Position numbers and translations under genes: made by a program
The notes under the pieces: generated by a model
Database searches by the model: none
Seen by the model: only the letters and a program-made list of their open reading frames with translations
Told to the model about the DNA's origin: nothing
Part shown: positions 40,381 through 50,142 of the stretch, one piece after another
Layout of the letters: each line of letters opens with the position of its first letter
Position numbering within the stretch: position 1 is the stretch's first letter
Assembly: GCA_012862575.1 (NCBI GenBank)
Contig: BLSF01000001.1
Coordinates: 1-64,000 of the forward strand
DNA: 64,000 nt
Reading direction: 5' to 3'
Source: Parietichytrium sp. I65-24A
Taxonomy: Eukaryota > Sar > Bigyra > Thraustochytrida > Thraustochytriidae

Positions 40381-41030
40381 AGACATGGACAACGACAACA
40401 GCACTCGTACCTAAGAGCTACTCGAGTATTAGTATAAGAAGGTGGTGGAGTTTGCACCACGGTGATAATGATCTTGATGTTGGCTGGAGCACCAGTGCGC
40501 ACAAAGACGGTCTGAGCCGGAAGGCGATTCGTAATCGTCACCTGCGGCTGCGCGCGCCCGAGGAATGACGCTTTCAAAATTTAGAACCCCGAGTTTACTT
40601 GAAGTAGTATATTTTAAGATTTTCAGGGTCCAGAGAGTACGTTCCGGACCAATTAAAGCAAGGCCAGCACCCGAATGTTATCGAAAGAGAAGGCAACATC
40701 GAAAAGTTGCTCTTACAATTTCGATGGTGCGTCAAGGCTCGGATTCTTCGATAACCTTTCTTCAAAATTCAGAAGTGGCAAGCGAACGCGCCAACAACTC
40801 TGGCAACGATAAGAAGGTTTGAAAATGCAGCGACAAGTTTGAAATATTATACAGAGCAGATACAGTCACAGAGCAACACAAAATGGCTGATGGTGAGTAC
40901 TTGAGACCCATCACTGTAAGGAAAATATTCGAACTCCTTTTTCTCTCTCTCTCTCTCATGCAAACGCAGCACGGCATCGCACAGATGACTCCCTGCCAGT
41001 GAATGAACAACAACAAGGGCTCAAACAGGA

Positions 41031-41942
41031 CTAGTACGCAGCATTACTTGTGAACGTGTGATTGGACGGGGTGCACCTGCATGTGGCTCCCTCAATGCCG
41101 CATTTGTAGCAGAACCTGTACCCGCAGCGGCACTCCATTTTATCACACCCGCTACGCTTTTCAATCCCGTTCCCGCACTGCTTGCATATTCTGAAGTTGA
41201 GGTTGTTCGCCAAATCTCTAGCCTCGCGAGCCGCCATGTCTTGTTGTGCCTGCTCCTCGCATGTCAGCCCGCCATGATAAGGGGTAGACTTGCATGCAAC
41301 GCAGTGAGAAGTCGAGCAATTCGGGCAATCGACTCGATGATTGTGGCCGTGCTCGTCCTCTACCATCTCGTACACCATCTGGCAATCCGGAGATGGGCAA
41401 AAGTGAAGCCCTGGCGATGACAAGACAAACTGCTCCAATCGTTTCCGCTCAAATTTCAAAAAGGGATCTTGGCCCAGAAGACCCATTATTTCTGAGTCCG
41501 TGACCTCGCACTTGCATTCAGTGCGCATGCACAAGACGCTAGTTTTGCTGATTGATTGAACCTCACTTTCGATGTATTTGATTACGCACAAAACGCATCC
41601 CCCGTGCAAACAATTTTCAAAGATAACCCCTCTCCCAGGTTCCACCTTTTCCAAGCAAATGGGGCAGTCGATTTCGAAAAAGTTGCGTTGCACGCGAGTG
41701 AAATCAACCGTGTAGCTTCTGCGGATCCGCTTGGAATCTCTCTGCTGGGATCTGCTCTTTCGTGGTGAAAACTTTTGCCTCAGTTTGTCGAAAGCGGAGA
41801 GAAAGCTCAATCTCTTGCGCTGTTGGGTGGCGCTATTGGCCTCCGAAGGAACGTTTTCCAGGTCCTCCTCGTCGTCCGTGTCCGCGTAAATGTGAACCCA
41901 GGCTGAGTCCGATGAAGCGTCTGAACCCCTGCTGCCGCTCAT
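41031..41942 (-). CDS. RBR (RING1-IBR-RING2) E3 ubiquitin ligase
   Basis: 303 residues with an ATG start. After an 85-residue disordered, basic and serine-rich N-terminus comes RING1 (DCPICLEKVEPG...CLHGGCVLCVIKYI), beginning near residue 92. Then come an IBR (FCPSPDCQMVYEM...VDCPNCSTSHCVACK) and RING2 (ICKQCGNGIEKRSGCDKM-CRCGYRFCYKC). The Cys in RSGC (about residue 266) corresponds to the catalytic cysteine that accepts ubiquitin in RBR ligases before transfer to substrate. The protein is short for the family and lacks ariadne or UBL domains, so its regulation is likely simpler. Substrate unknown. Probably cytosolic. Confidence 0.95.
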   Translation of the reverse strand: MSGSRGSDASSDSAWVHIYADTDDEEDLENVPSEANSATQQRKRLSFLSAFDKLRQKFSPRKSRSQQRDSKRIRRSYTVDFTRVQRNFFEIDCPICLEKVEPGRGVIFENCLHGGCVLCVIKYIESEVQSISKTSVLCMRTECKCEVTDSEIMGLLGQDPFLKFERKRLEQFVLSSPGLHFCPSPDCQMVYEMVEDEHGHNHRVDCPNCSTSHCVACKSTPYHGGLTCEEQAQQDMAAREARDLANNLNFRICKQCGNGIEKRSGCDKMECRCGYRFCYKCGIEGATCRCTPSNHTFTSNAAY

Positions 41943-43183
41943 TGTCCTTGTCTACCTCTTCGCCCTTTCTTCTCTCTGGTTTGCCGTCGAGATTCGTGTC
42001 TGCTTTTCGCGCCCAAAGAGCCCAATAGGCAACCCAAAGTTTGCAATGAATCTTCCGTTAGGGTTGGCCAGCCAAAAATCATAGCCACCGTGTTTTCCCA
42101 CACAACTCATTCGACCATTGACGATATTGACGATGTGGTTGCCGAGTCCTAGACTGACTCTACAGGGCTCTTATGTCCGCTCAGGAACGATAGCACTGGC
42201 AAGTCCACACCGCCTCAGTCTTCCCAGCAGTTTACTGAGCTTACTAGCTGTACGCAGAGCCCACGGTCTACTCTGTCTACTCAGCACGTTCCGTGTTTTA
42301 CGTTTCTTTTAGCACTTTGCTGTGGGTCACATAGGTCACATGAAGCGAATAGCTCAGGAGAACAATCGTGATGAAAGTGACTCGTAGAGTTTGCATTGAT
42401 GGAGAGATTAGACCTTGTCGACTCTTCACTAATAGTCAATAATGTACCTACCTAAACGTGTGCCGCTGTGCCACTGGCATGACATGGGGTGAAAAACATG
42501 GGATTGGCTTATAGAGCAACGCTAGGCAAAATCGTATGGAGACTACGATTCCCAAAAGTATGCATAGAAGTGGACATAGGAATCCTTATCCCAGGAATTT
42601 CCACGAACTTTCTCATTCGCAACTGCTCGACGCAGTTCTGATTTTCAGTTCAGTACTTTGGTGAGTTGTTCGCAGTTGTGCGCAGGAATGGGTAAAGTCC
42701 CACCACTCTTCGCTACCCTCATCGGCGCGCGGCCCCTCGCTAATTTACGGAGCTCGCCAAAGTCCGCAAATCTGCACTACAACAATTGAAGTTCTACTTC
42801 CGTTTTTGAAGTCTACTACTAGTAGCCACCGGCGTTAACGTCACTTATTGGAGCGCAGTTCGGTGTAAGCTAAGAGGTAGGCAGCGGTTACCGGTACAGT
42901 CGTTCGCTGCATGGGTTGTGAGGTTCGTTTCCTGACCTAAAGCTTGGTTGAACGTCCTGATCCTGATCCAGATCCTGACCCTGATGGAACGGACGGAGGT
43001 CTTGAATCACATGTCATAAACTCGACTTGAAGCAAATCTAACAGTGCAGTTTCACATACACAAGTTCAATACGCACAGCATGCATTGGCGCAGCTGCCCT
43101 CGAACTAACGAAGCAGAGATCTGCGGAAATCTCAAAAACTGCGAACAGAATTAATAAACGATTAACAGGGGAAATATTAATGT
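41943..43183. other. Intergenic region
   Basis: 1.24 kb between the RBR start and the 3' end of the membrane-protein gene. It has CTGATCC / CAGATCCTGACC short imperfect repeats near 42957-42983. No frame resembles a protein, and no tRNA or repeat family was seen. Confidence 0.4.
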
Positions 43184-43972
43184 TCAGAGCTCCGCGCCAG
43201 TCAAATCGCCAATGCTCTGTCGCTGGTTTGCGCTTCGGCGACTGTAGGCATCGAGAGCTACATTGATGCCTTTCTCGGGATACATAATCATGCGAACCAT
43301 GACATCGTCCAAGTGCGCAAATACTTGCATCGCCGCAAGGTTTACCAGAGTTTCAGCAATGCTTTGACTAGACGCGATAACGTACAGGGACAGCGGAAAA
43401 AGTGCAATCGTCAGTATGATATCCGGCAGAGAAATGATGACGAAGAAGGTCATTTTCAAGCCTTCTCTGAACCCCTTTTCTGCGAAAGTTGCGATTGGCA
43501 CCAATGGGACTTTGGGCAGAAGGAGGACCGACGTGAGGAGCACTCCGGCGTATCCGAGACGAGGAAAGTCATTGAGGTCCTCGTACGTCAGCACCCCATA
43601 CGTTTCGTCGCTGGACTCAAGAGCGATCCAGATTGCCTCAGGAAAAAATGGGACAAGCAAAATTGCTGAAATGACTGCGGTTACCGATTTGAAAACGCAA
43701 AGATCGAAATCAGATACAGAGGTCGACTGTGGAATGACAATGACGGTTCCGTTCACAACGAGCGTATTTCCTGCGTCTTCGCCGAGGTCCCAGCAGGAGT
43801 GGAACATATCCAGGTCATCGTCGAAGAGTAGATAGATTGCCCAACTCGCCAGAGAGAGCATCAAACTCGAGATCACCAGCTTCACCACTGACGCCCTCCG
43901 ACTTGAGGCCTTCTCGTTCTCCACCGCGGCCTTCCCATAGCTATCCGACACATCGGGTGCGCCGTCTGCCAT
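43184..43972 (-). CDS. Polytopic membrane protein of unknown family
   Basis: 262 residues from MADGAPDVSDSYGK, the first ATG; the frame opens upstream at TTG. After a 25-residue hydrophilic start there are four to five hydrophobic segments: about 30-50, 95-115, 140-165, 178-205 and possibly 205-225. A loop with several acidic residues and an NGT glycosylation sequon near 79 lies between the first two. The C-terminal part (LVNLAAMQVFAHLDDVMVRM) has an N-x-A-x(5)-F-x-x-L-DD arrangement, which I have seen in large protist membrane proteins but cannot assign. No signal peptide separate from the first helix. Transport or channel roles would be guesses. Confidence 0.75.
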   Translation of the reverse strand: MADGAPDVSDSYGKAAVENEKASSRRASVVKLVISSLMLSLASWAIYLLFDDDLDMFHSCWDLGEDAGNTLVVNGTVIVIPQSTSVSDFDLCVFKSVTAVISAILLVPFFPEAIWIALESSDETYGVLTYEDLNDFPRLGYAGVLLTSVLLLPKVPLVPIATFAEKGFREGLKMTFFVIISLPDIILTIALFPLSLYVIASSQSIAETLVNLAAMQVFAHLDDVMVRMIMYPEKGINVALDAYSRRSANQRQSIGDLTGAEL

Positions 43973-44502
43973 ATTGCGTTGCCGGGCTCCCACGCCGGTT
44001 TCGTCTCCCAAGTGGCACACCACACACAGCCGAAACCCTTCTCCTCCACGGCCAACGAGGCGCAAAGTCGGCTGATTCGCGGTCTATCTGAACAATCTGA
44101 ACAGTGTTTCAAGCTTGTCGGCGGCCCCGTCCGTTGGCCTCTTGCGTCGTTTGGTCAACGATTGCAACATAGTTGAGCACACTCCCTGTCAAACTGGAAC
44201 TCACAGAGGAGGAAACCAAAACGATACATTACATTTCCTACAAAAAATGCTTTAGTGCTCCCTAGTGGAGCATAGCGGTGCAAAGCAATGGCGTAGGAGA
44301 GCGATGAGTCATAGAACTAGGTACCGGTACTGGTACTAAACTTAGTGCTGACCGTGAGTACTGACTGAGTATTGAGATGTACTGGGTACCTCGTGATCGC
44401 GCACCAGAGCGAAGCTGTAGAGTATCAGCTACCGTGTACTGGTATTTATGGAACAGAGTGTGCACCTTGGTGTGTATCTGCTTGATCAAAAAAGTAAATC
44501 AA
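43973..44502. other. 5' flank of the membrane-protein gene
   Basis: 530 bp up to the first minus-strand tRNA. GACCGTGAGTACTGAC lies at 44350-44365, about 380 bp before the ATG, within a GTAC-rich block (GGTACCGGTACTGGTAC near 44320). Confidence 0.45.
44350..44365. promoter_or_regulatory. Candidate shared 5'-flank element (membrane-protein gene)
   Basis: GACCGTGAGTACTGAC lies about 380 bp before the ATG and resembles the GACAGTGAGTAC word at other genes. Inference from recurrence. Confidence 0.3.
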
Positions 44503-44573
44503 TGTCCGAGCCGGGACTCGAACCCGGTTCACCAGCTTGGAAGGCTGGTATGGTACCCATACACTACTCGGAC
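44503..44573 (-). tRNA. tRNA-Gly (anticodon UCC), copy 2
   Basis: 71 nt, identical to copy 1 including discriminator A, with anticodon loop CTTCCAA. A T6 run on the transcribed strand (44488-44493), 10 nt past the end, can terminate Pol III. The 5' flank (CATCACTTGGGTATGA) resembles that of copy 3. Confidence 0.97.
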
Positions 44574-44759
44574 TCATACCCAAGTGATGGCTCCGATGAA
44601 TCGAATCATATTTTTAATTTGGTTTAGTTGCACGGCTGACATGCTGACGTGAGTAAAACGTAAAGACACGTGAGTATAAGTTACGTGAGTAAAGACACAA
44701 AGCCAAAAGAGGCCAAAGGCAATATATTTTTTTGACAAAAAACAACAAAAGACAATCTT

Positions 44760-44830
44760 TGTCCGAGCCGGGACTCGAACCCGGTTCACCAGCTTGGAAG
44801 GCTGGTATGGTACCCATACACTACTCGGAC
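44760..44830 (-). tRNA. tRNA-Gly (anticodon UCC), copy 3
   Basis: 71 nt, identical to the other copies. T4 and T6 runs follow at 44747-44750 and 44737-44742. The 5' flank CATCACGTGGGTAGAA is close to that of copy 2, suggesting a local duplication of about 257 bp period. Confidence 0.97.
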
Positions 44831-45011
44831 TTCTACCCACGTGATGAATGATGGGTGTCTGCTATGGCATCATAAACAAGATGTCGAGAAAGTAAGGGCC
44901 ACATGCGTCCTGACTTTTTTCTTTTCCAGTGATCCTTCACAAGAACAAAAGGCAAAACAAAAAAACAGTCAATGACGAAAACTGCAAAATTCAAAAGATT
45001 ACATATTTCAT

Positions 45012-45082
45012 TGTCCGAGCCGGGACTCGAACCCGGTTCACCAGCTTGGAAGGCTGGTATGGTACCCATACACTACTCGGAC
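45012..45082 (-). tRNA. tRNA-Gly (anticodon UCC), copy 4
   Basis: 71 nt, identical to the other copies and 252 bp from copy 3. The nearest T4 run on the transcribed strand lies about 16 nt past the 3' end (44993-44996). Confidence 0.97.
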
Positions 45083-45377
45083 GTCAAACAAGACATGATG
45101 GCACATCATGAGATTGCTTCACTATCAGCGCAGAACAATCAGCGCAGAACCTCGACTTTGTGTCACAAAAACCTGAATTCTGATTCGCGAGGTGTGAGAT
45201 GGCGTGAGAATGCAGAAATTCAGATCAAAAAGGAGCTCTTCTCAGTCATCCAATCCATGCCATCCATCCCTGCCATCCATTCAAAGCGAAAATACTTTGC
45301 TCTGTCAGCAGCAACCAGTACCGGTAGTGCCAGTACAGAGCTATCAGAGCTAGATCAACAAAAATATTTTTCAAAAA

Positions 45378-45448
45378 TGTCCGAGCCGGGACTCGAACCC
45401 GGTTCACCAGCTTGGAAGGCTGGTATGGTACCCATACACTACTCGGAC
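45378..45448 (-). tRNA. tRNA-Gly (anticodon UCC), copy 5
   Basis: 71 nt, identical to the other copies. T5 follows directly (45373-45377). It is the most upstream member of the four-gene minus-strand row, 366 bp from copy 4. Confidence 0.97.
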
Positions 45449-45876
45449 GTGCTGGTTGGTTCAGAGGTTGCACGATCACATATATAACTAGGCTAAGTGC
45501 ATGAAAGTTTAGCAAGTAGTTTTCGTCGCTGAAGAGAAGAGGATTCGCTGCTCTCGCTGATGAATCTGGACTCGAGGTACAAGAGTCTGCAGTTGTGCGT
45601 TTCGAAAAAGTCTCAAAAGTCAAAGGCAAGAAACCGCTGTGAAAGAGAGATATCTGCCCGCGCCTTAATGTCGGTCAGAACTTGTTCGAGTCTCGCCCCT
45701 TTTCGAGTTCCCATTTGCAAATTTGATTTGCAGGTCTTGAAGAATCCAGCAAAATCAGTCCTCGATAGGACGGGAGAATGCATATAAATTGTTTTCCTTT
45801 TACAGCTACATACTGATATGTTCAGTTCAGACGCGTTACTTGGCTGTTCCCTTGGTGTACAGATGGGCGCTGACCT
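45449..45876. other. Spacer between tRNA row and myosin 3' end
   Basis: 428 bp. A plus-strand frame near 45543-45642 is protein-like (GFAALADESGLEVQ...) but has no start or upstream exon. Otherwise nothing seen. Confidence 0.35.
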
Positions 45877-48800
45877 TCAGGCGGCAACACTATTGTTCGA
45901 GACGGCCTTCTTCTTGGTCGTCAATTTCCGCCCTGTGAGGTGCCTTTCGATGGAATGTCTTCGCTGGTCCTTCATCGAGGTGCACATTTCGTGTGCCTGC
46001 TTGAGAAGACCTTGTGAGTCCTCCATCCCAAATCTCACCGCGTTGTTGATAGATTCTTCAAGGGCGTCTATGTCGCGAAGAACCATTGCCTCCCTGAGGA
46101 GTTGCTGAGCATGGATGCTCTTGATGCGATACACCATGGTTTCGGCGGTGGTTACTTCGGGACATTTGATGCCAAGCTCTCGCGCTCGAATGAGAGCCTC
46201 AATCAACTGCTTGTAATGCTTCTTGCGAATTGCTGCTTTCAGCTTGCGCGTGACGGCTCGTTGCTCGCGGTTTGGCAACTTGAAGAGCGTAGGAAATTTG
46301 AAGAGCGCAGAACCGCTCTTCCGCGTATTTGAGTCTTGGTGCTCCTTCGCAGAATGCGCACTGCTGAGCCAACTGTCGGATTTATTGGACGAATTAATCG
46401 AGTGGTTGTATTCGTCAATGATACGAGCGATACTTGTTCCTGGGGGACGGACCTCTGATTGCCCGTGAGGAGTTCTGTGACTCCGCTTTTCATCGGCACT
46501 TTCGTGTCTCTGTTGGAGATAGGTTTTTTGTGATTGTTGCGTCATCCTCAGGCGTTGTTGGTGCTGCTCCATCTGCTGCTGAGACCAACTTGCTCTCACT
46601 TCGGCATCTTCATCTCGAATACTGGAATTGGATTCGGAACTGTTGCTTAGCTTGAGAAGCATGCTTGTCAACTGTTCGTTCGAATGTGTGCCACGACTTG
46701 AAGTGGCCTTACTCTGTGCGTAAATCTGCCGCTTGGAGACTGCAGCTGGTGGTCCTCCCTTCGGCTCGGCTTTGAGTGGCTGTCCTACGACCTTGATGGC
46801 CTCCTTCGCCCTAGAGCTAGAGGTCACCCCGTTTTCCGCAGGTTGAGGCTTGGGCCGATTTGTGTTTTCAACGATTGTCGCTTTAATGGGCGCCGCTTTA
46901 TCTTCTTCGTCATGGTATTGCCGGTCGTCATCGTCGCCGCGGTAACCGTCTTCCTCTTCTTCAAAATCCATAGCCCCTGGCTCCTCTTCATCCTCCTCGT
47001 CCTGATCAATGACCAGAGTGGCGTGTCTGAATGGCGCGTCCTCATCATCATCATCGTCGTCGTCTCCTTCTTCCTCCTCTGCGTTTCCGCTCATGTTCAA
47101 CTTGGACTCCGCAAGATGAGGCTGTGGGGAGCATGGCGACGTTTTCGCGTGTGCCAATGCATTTTCGTTCTTACTAGAATTCACAGCTGGAGCCTTTTCA
47201 ACATCTCTCTCTTTCTCTTTCTCCTCTTCCTCTTCGCCCTCCTCCGGTTGAGCTATTTCGCGCGGGGCATGAAGTTCGCCGAGTTTCGAGAACGAGGCTA
47301 CGAGGTCATCGCATATAGGAATGCCAAGAAACCCAAGAGAGTCGTCTAGGTCATCTCCGCCTTCCCCGTCTGAAGAGCTATAGGTGAACAACGAGAATTT
47401 AATGATCCATGCTCTCTGGATGGCTCTAATGCCGCGCACAAACTTGAGGTATTTTGACCGAGCTTGCTGAGTTCTCACAACAGCTTGGAATCGAACAAAT
47501 CCATTCTCCATTTGCTGCCGCCGAAGGTGCTCAAGTCTCGCTCTCTCCTTCGCGCGCGATGCAATTCGCCGACAGAGTCTCCAGCGGGTCTGTACTGCCT
47601 TCACGGCGGAAATTACGGTCTTCATCCTATGCCTCACGCAAGACATGCGATACGCGGACTGAATCCGCAGCACCGCTGTTTCACGAGCATGTTGTTGAGC
47701 TTCCTTCCGAAATTTGGCTCGGAACACCACGCCAGCGTACAAGAGCAGTTTTCTTGCTGCGTAGTGCGAACAAGCTACCTGAATATCCAATGCCAAGGTC
47801 TCTGGAACCTTAGCTGCTCCCTGGCGTATCAAGCGGACCTTCTCATCCACGAGCGCGAGTGCGCCGTTTTTGAAGAATGCTCGGGTGTGCCCGAGCTTAA
47901 AAGCTTGTGGATCAACGTCAAGAGCGTACAAGATCGTGCGGACGACCGTCTTGTTCATTGATTTTGGCAAGTTTTCCAAAAATTCTGGAATAACTTCTTG
48001 AAACGTTTCGTAAAGGCGGTCATAGGAAATTCTCCCTGGGAGCCCAGCCTGAAGGAGTTGCGCGGTCTGCGGAATGCTGAGGCAATCCAGCTGCTTCGCG
48101 ACATAAACGTTATTGAAACCAGCCTGTACAGACAAACTGGCGTTCGGTTTCACGCAGCGAATGAAAGAGCATCTAGTGTCGTGCAAGATTGTCAAGAGGC
48201 TCTGCATCTGCTGCTCGAACTTCGCTGCAATTGACTTGGCCTTGGACTCTTTCGCGGAGGATTTTCGCGCTCCGTCGCCACTGAAGCCTCCAGAATTCAT
48301 TACCTCATCTAGCAATTCACTGGTGGTTTCTGCGAAAAATACTTCCGCATCGTGTGGCATTCGATCCATATTCTTCTCCACGAAACCATCGATGTGGTAC
48401 GAGACTTGACCGGCGTAATGGTGCACAATAAACATGGAGTCGGCCAAGCGAGGATGAGGGGCAAGGTAGCATGGGTGGGCTTGGAAGGTCCTGTGAAGAT
48501 ATGTCACCAGCTTCTTATCGCTCGGCTCAGGCCCAACAGATATAGCATCGATCGCACTTAGTAGGCCGCCTGCCTCTCGTGACTGGCCACCGCCAATCGC
48601 CCTGCTCGGGACCTTCCGAAAAAGATCATAGCATTCCCTGCATGTCGCATTTGGCGGACCGTCAATGCCAATCATATCTAGCCCTTCCGCAACGTATAGA
48701 TCTTGCTCGGCTTCGAACAAATGTTTATTAAACGTCGTCTGCATCGCTTCATTGGCAAAATTAATGAGAAGCTGCTCAAAACTGTTCCTCTGGAAGCACT

Positions 48801-50142
48801 CAAAGCCAAAAATATCTAGGACACCAATGAAGTTGCCCCGGCTGCTGCCTCCGAGTCCCTTTACATTTGCGGTGTCTAGAACAACATTGATCTGCTCGAC
48901 GAGCCAGTCGAAGAGACCTTGATAAATGGACTTGGCAATCGCATCTCGAGCCTGACTTGCAGCTTCTGCGGTCCTTGGCGAAGTCATAGTTTCTCCTCTT
49001 AGAGTTATGGATTTCTCGACCAAAACTTTGACGAGTGCTTCAGAAGTGACGCCAAGAAGCTCCGCTGCGGGCTGAATGCACGATGTGCTTCCCGGTGATG
49101 GCACTGCCATGCTCCCCTCTACGGAATCTCGTTCCTCGAATCGAATGCTGCAAATATGCACCACAGCGGCGACGAGTTTAAAGATTTCTAGTGCTTTAGC
49201 ATCCTGGATGCCGAAACTCGAGAATGCAGCAACAAGCTTTTCAAAGTATTTGGTGTCATTGCTCTGTGCGTGTTTTCGTAGGCTGCTGGATTCAATATGT
49301 TGTTCGTTCAAGAACAGCTTTGTGCGCATGAGCTCATCTGCACCGTTCAAAAGCTGGTAGAAAACGTGAAATGAGCGCTCAGGACCTTCGTATCTCGTCA
49401 CCCTTGATCGCTCTAGCAGGTAGGTCTCAACCGAAGCGTACTGAAATCTTGGCGAAGTCTCCTCACTCGTCTCAAAAAAGAGACTTATGAACTTTCCAAA
49501 ACGCGATGAGTTACTATTACTGCATGTTTGTGCGTTTCCAAAGGACTCGAGAATCGGCGTTGCGGCCAGCAATTGTTCGTCCACCTGGCATGACTCTCCT
49601 GAACGAACCACCAGGTGCCTGATGACTCTTTTACACGTCTCGGACTTGCCTGCTCCTGACTCCCCACTGATTATGATACACTGGCTCCTTTGATCACGCT
49701 CCAATTGCTGATAGCACACTTCTGCTGAACTGAAAGGGTGAGGCACGTTTGCTGCATGCTTCCTGCCGAGGAGTTCCATTGGTTCTTCGATGACTTGCAT
49801 AGGATTGACTGAAAGCAGCACGCTGCTAATGAATGTGCAGCATTCCTGTTTCTCAAACCTTCTGCTCAGATTGTCGAGCATGCTTGCTTGGTGAATGCAA
49901 CGAAGATTTGTCATATCATCTTCAGTCCTTTTCGACTCTACTTCGTCGTCTTTAAAGGCATACCCGCTGGGAAGAACCTTCGCGTCCCTGTCAAGCGAAA
50001 TGATGGCATCATTATCGAGTCTTTGGTATTGACGGGGTCCTTCGCCAGTCAAAACCGCCTTTGTCCACGCTTTATCGGCATCCTCGATCCAAACTACTTC
50101 TTTCTCCATTCTTATTAAGAGCTCCCCCTTATCTTTCGACAT
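45877..50142 (-). CDS. Unconventional myosin heavy chain
   Basis: 1421 residues from MSKDKGELLIRM; the frame opens upstream at GTG. The motor domain (about 60-765) has the P-loop GESGAGKSET near 164, switch I NSNSSRFGKF near 209, switch II DIFGFE near 442, an actin-binding segment and the converter HTRAFFKNGAL. Several IQ-type motifs follow (about 775-920, VLRIQSAYR, AVQTRWRLCRR, FVRFQAVVRTQQARSKY, IRAIQRAW) for calmodulin-like light chains. The tail has no long coiled coil. It is disordered, with very acidic runs (EEEGDDDDDDDEDAP, about 1030-1110) and S/Q-rich sequence, and ends in a helical segment at about 1290-1380 (LIEALIRARELG, LLREAMVLRDIDALEESI). I cannot assign a class; the tail does not match class I, II, V or XI. 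Switch I has S where D or N is usual. Confidence 0.93.
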   Translation of the reverse strand: MSKDKGELLIRMEKEVVWIEDADKAWTKAVLTGEGPRQYQRLDNDAIISLDRDAKVLPSGYAFKDDEVESKRTEDDMTNLRCIHQASMLDNLSRRFEKQECCTFISSVLLSVNPMQVIEEPMELLGRKHAANVPHPFSSAEVCYQQLERDQRSQCIIISGESGAGKSETCKRVIRHLVVRSGESCQVDEQLLAATPILESFGNAQTCSNSNSSRFGKFISLFFETSEETSPRFQYASVETYLLERSRVTRYEGPERSFHVFYQLLNGADELMRTKLFLNEQHIESSSLRKHAQSNDTKYFEKLVAAFSSFGIQDAKALEIFKLVAAVVHICSIRFEERDSVEGSMAVPSPGSTSCIQPAAELLGVTSEALVKVLVEKSITLRGETMTSPRTAEAASQARDAIAKSIYQGLFDWLVEQINVVLDTANVKGLGGSSRGNFIGVLDIFGFECFQRNSFEQLLINFANEAMQTTFNKHLFEAEQDLYVAEGLDMIGIDGPPNATCRECYDLFRKVPSRAIGGGQSREAGGLLSAIDAISVGPEPSDKKLVTYLHRTFQAHPCYLAPHPRLADSMFIVHHYAGQVSYHIDGFVEKNMDRMPHDAEVFFAETTSELLDEVMNSGGFSGDGARKSSAKESKAKSIAAKFEQQMQSLLTILHDTRCSFIRCVKPNASLSVQAGFNNVYVAKQLDCLSIPQTAQLLQAGLPGRISYDRLYETFQEVIPEFLENLPKSMNKTVVRTILYALDVDPQAFKLGHTRAFFKNGALALVDEKVRLIRQGAAKVPETLALDIQVACSHYAARKLLLYAGVVFRAKFRKEAQQHARETAVLRIQSAYRMSCVRHRMKTVISAVKAVQTRWRLCRRIASRAKERARLEHLRRQQMENGFVRFQAVVRTQQARSKYLKFVRGIRAIQRAWIIKFSLFTYSSSDGEGGDDLDDSLGFLGIPICDDLVASFSKLGELHAPREIAQPEEGEEEEEKEKERDVEKAPAVNSSKNENALAHAKTSPCSPQPHLAESKLNMSGNAEEEEGDDDDDDDEDAPFRHATLVIDQDEEDEEEPGAMDFEEEEDGYRGDDDDRQYHDEEDKAAPIKATIVENTNRPKPQPAENGVTSSSRAKEAIKVVGQPLKAEPKGGPPAAVSKRQIYAQSKATSSRGTHSNEQLTSMLLKLSNSSESNSSIRDEDAEVRASWSQQQMEQHQQRLRMTQQSQKTYLQQRHESADEKRSHRTPHGQSEVRPPGTSIARIIDEYNHSINSSNKSDSWLSSAHSAKEHQDSNTRKSGSALFKFPTLFKLPNREQRAVTRKLKAAIRKKHYKQLIEALIRARELGIKCPEVTTAETMVYRIKSIHAQQLLREAMVLRDIDALEESINNAVRFGMEDSQGLLKQAHEMCTSMKDQRRHSIERHLTGRKLTTKKKAVSNNSVAA

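Larger units (their letters stand above)
40057..41030. other. 5' flank of PP1 inhibitor-3
   Basis: 974 bp. It holds a duplicated 16-mer (40101-40132), an 8-bp tandem repeat (40151-40180), two ACTCACAGTCAGTGC words (40325-40380) and a (CT)n tract near 40940-40957. A possible mini-gene at 40883-41034 is described among the findings. A minus frame at 40317-40577 lacks an ATG. Confidence 0.45.
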
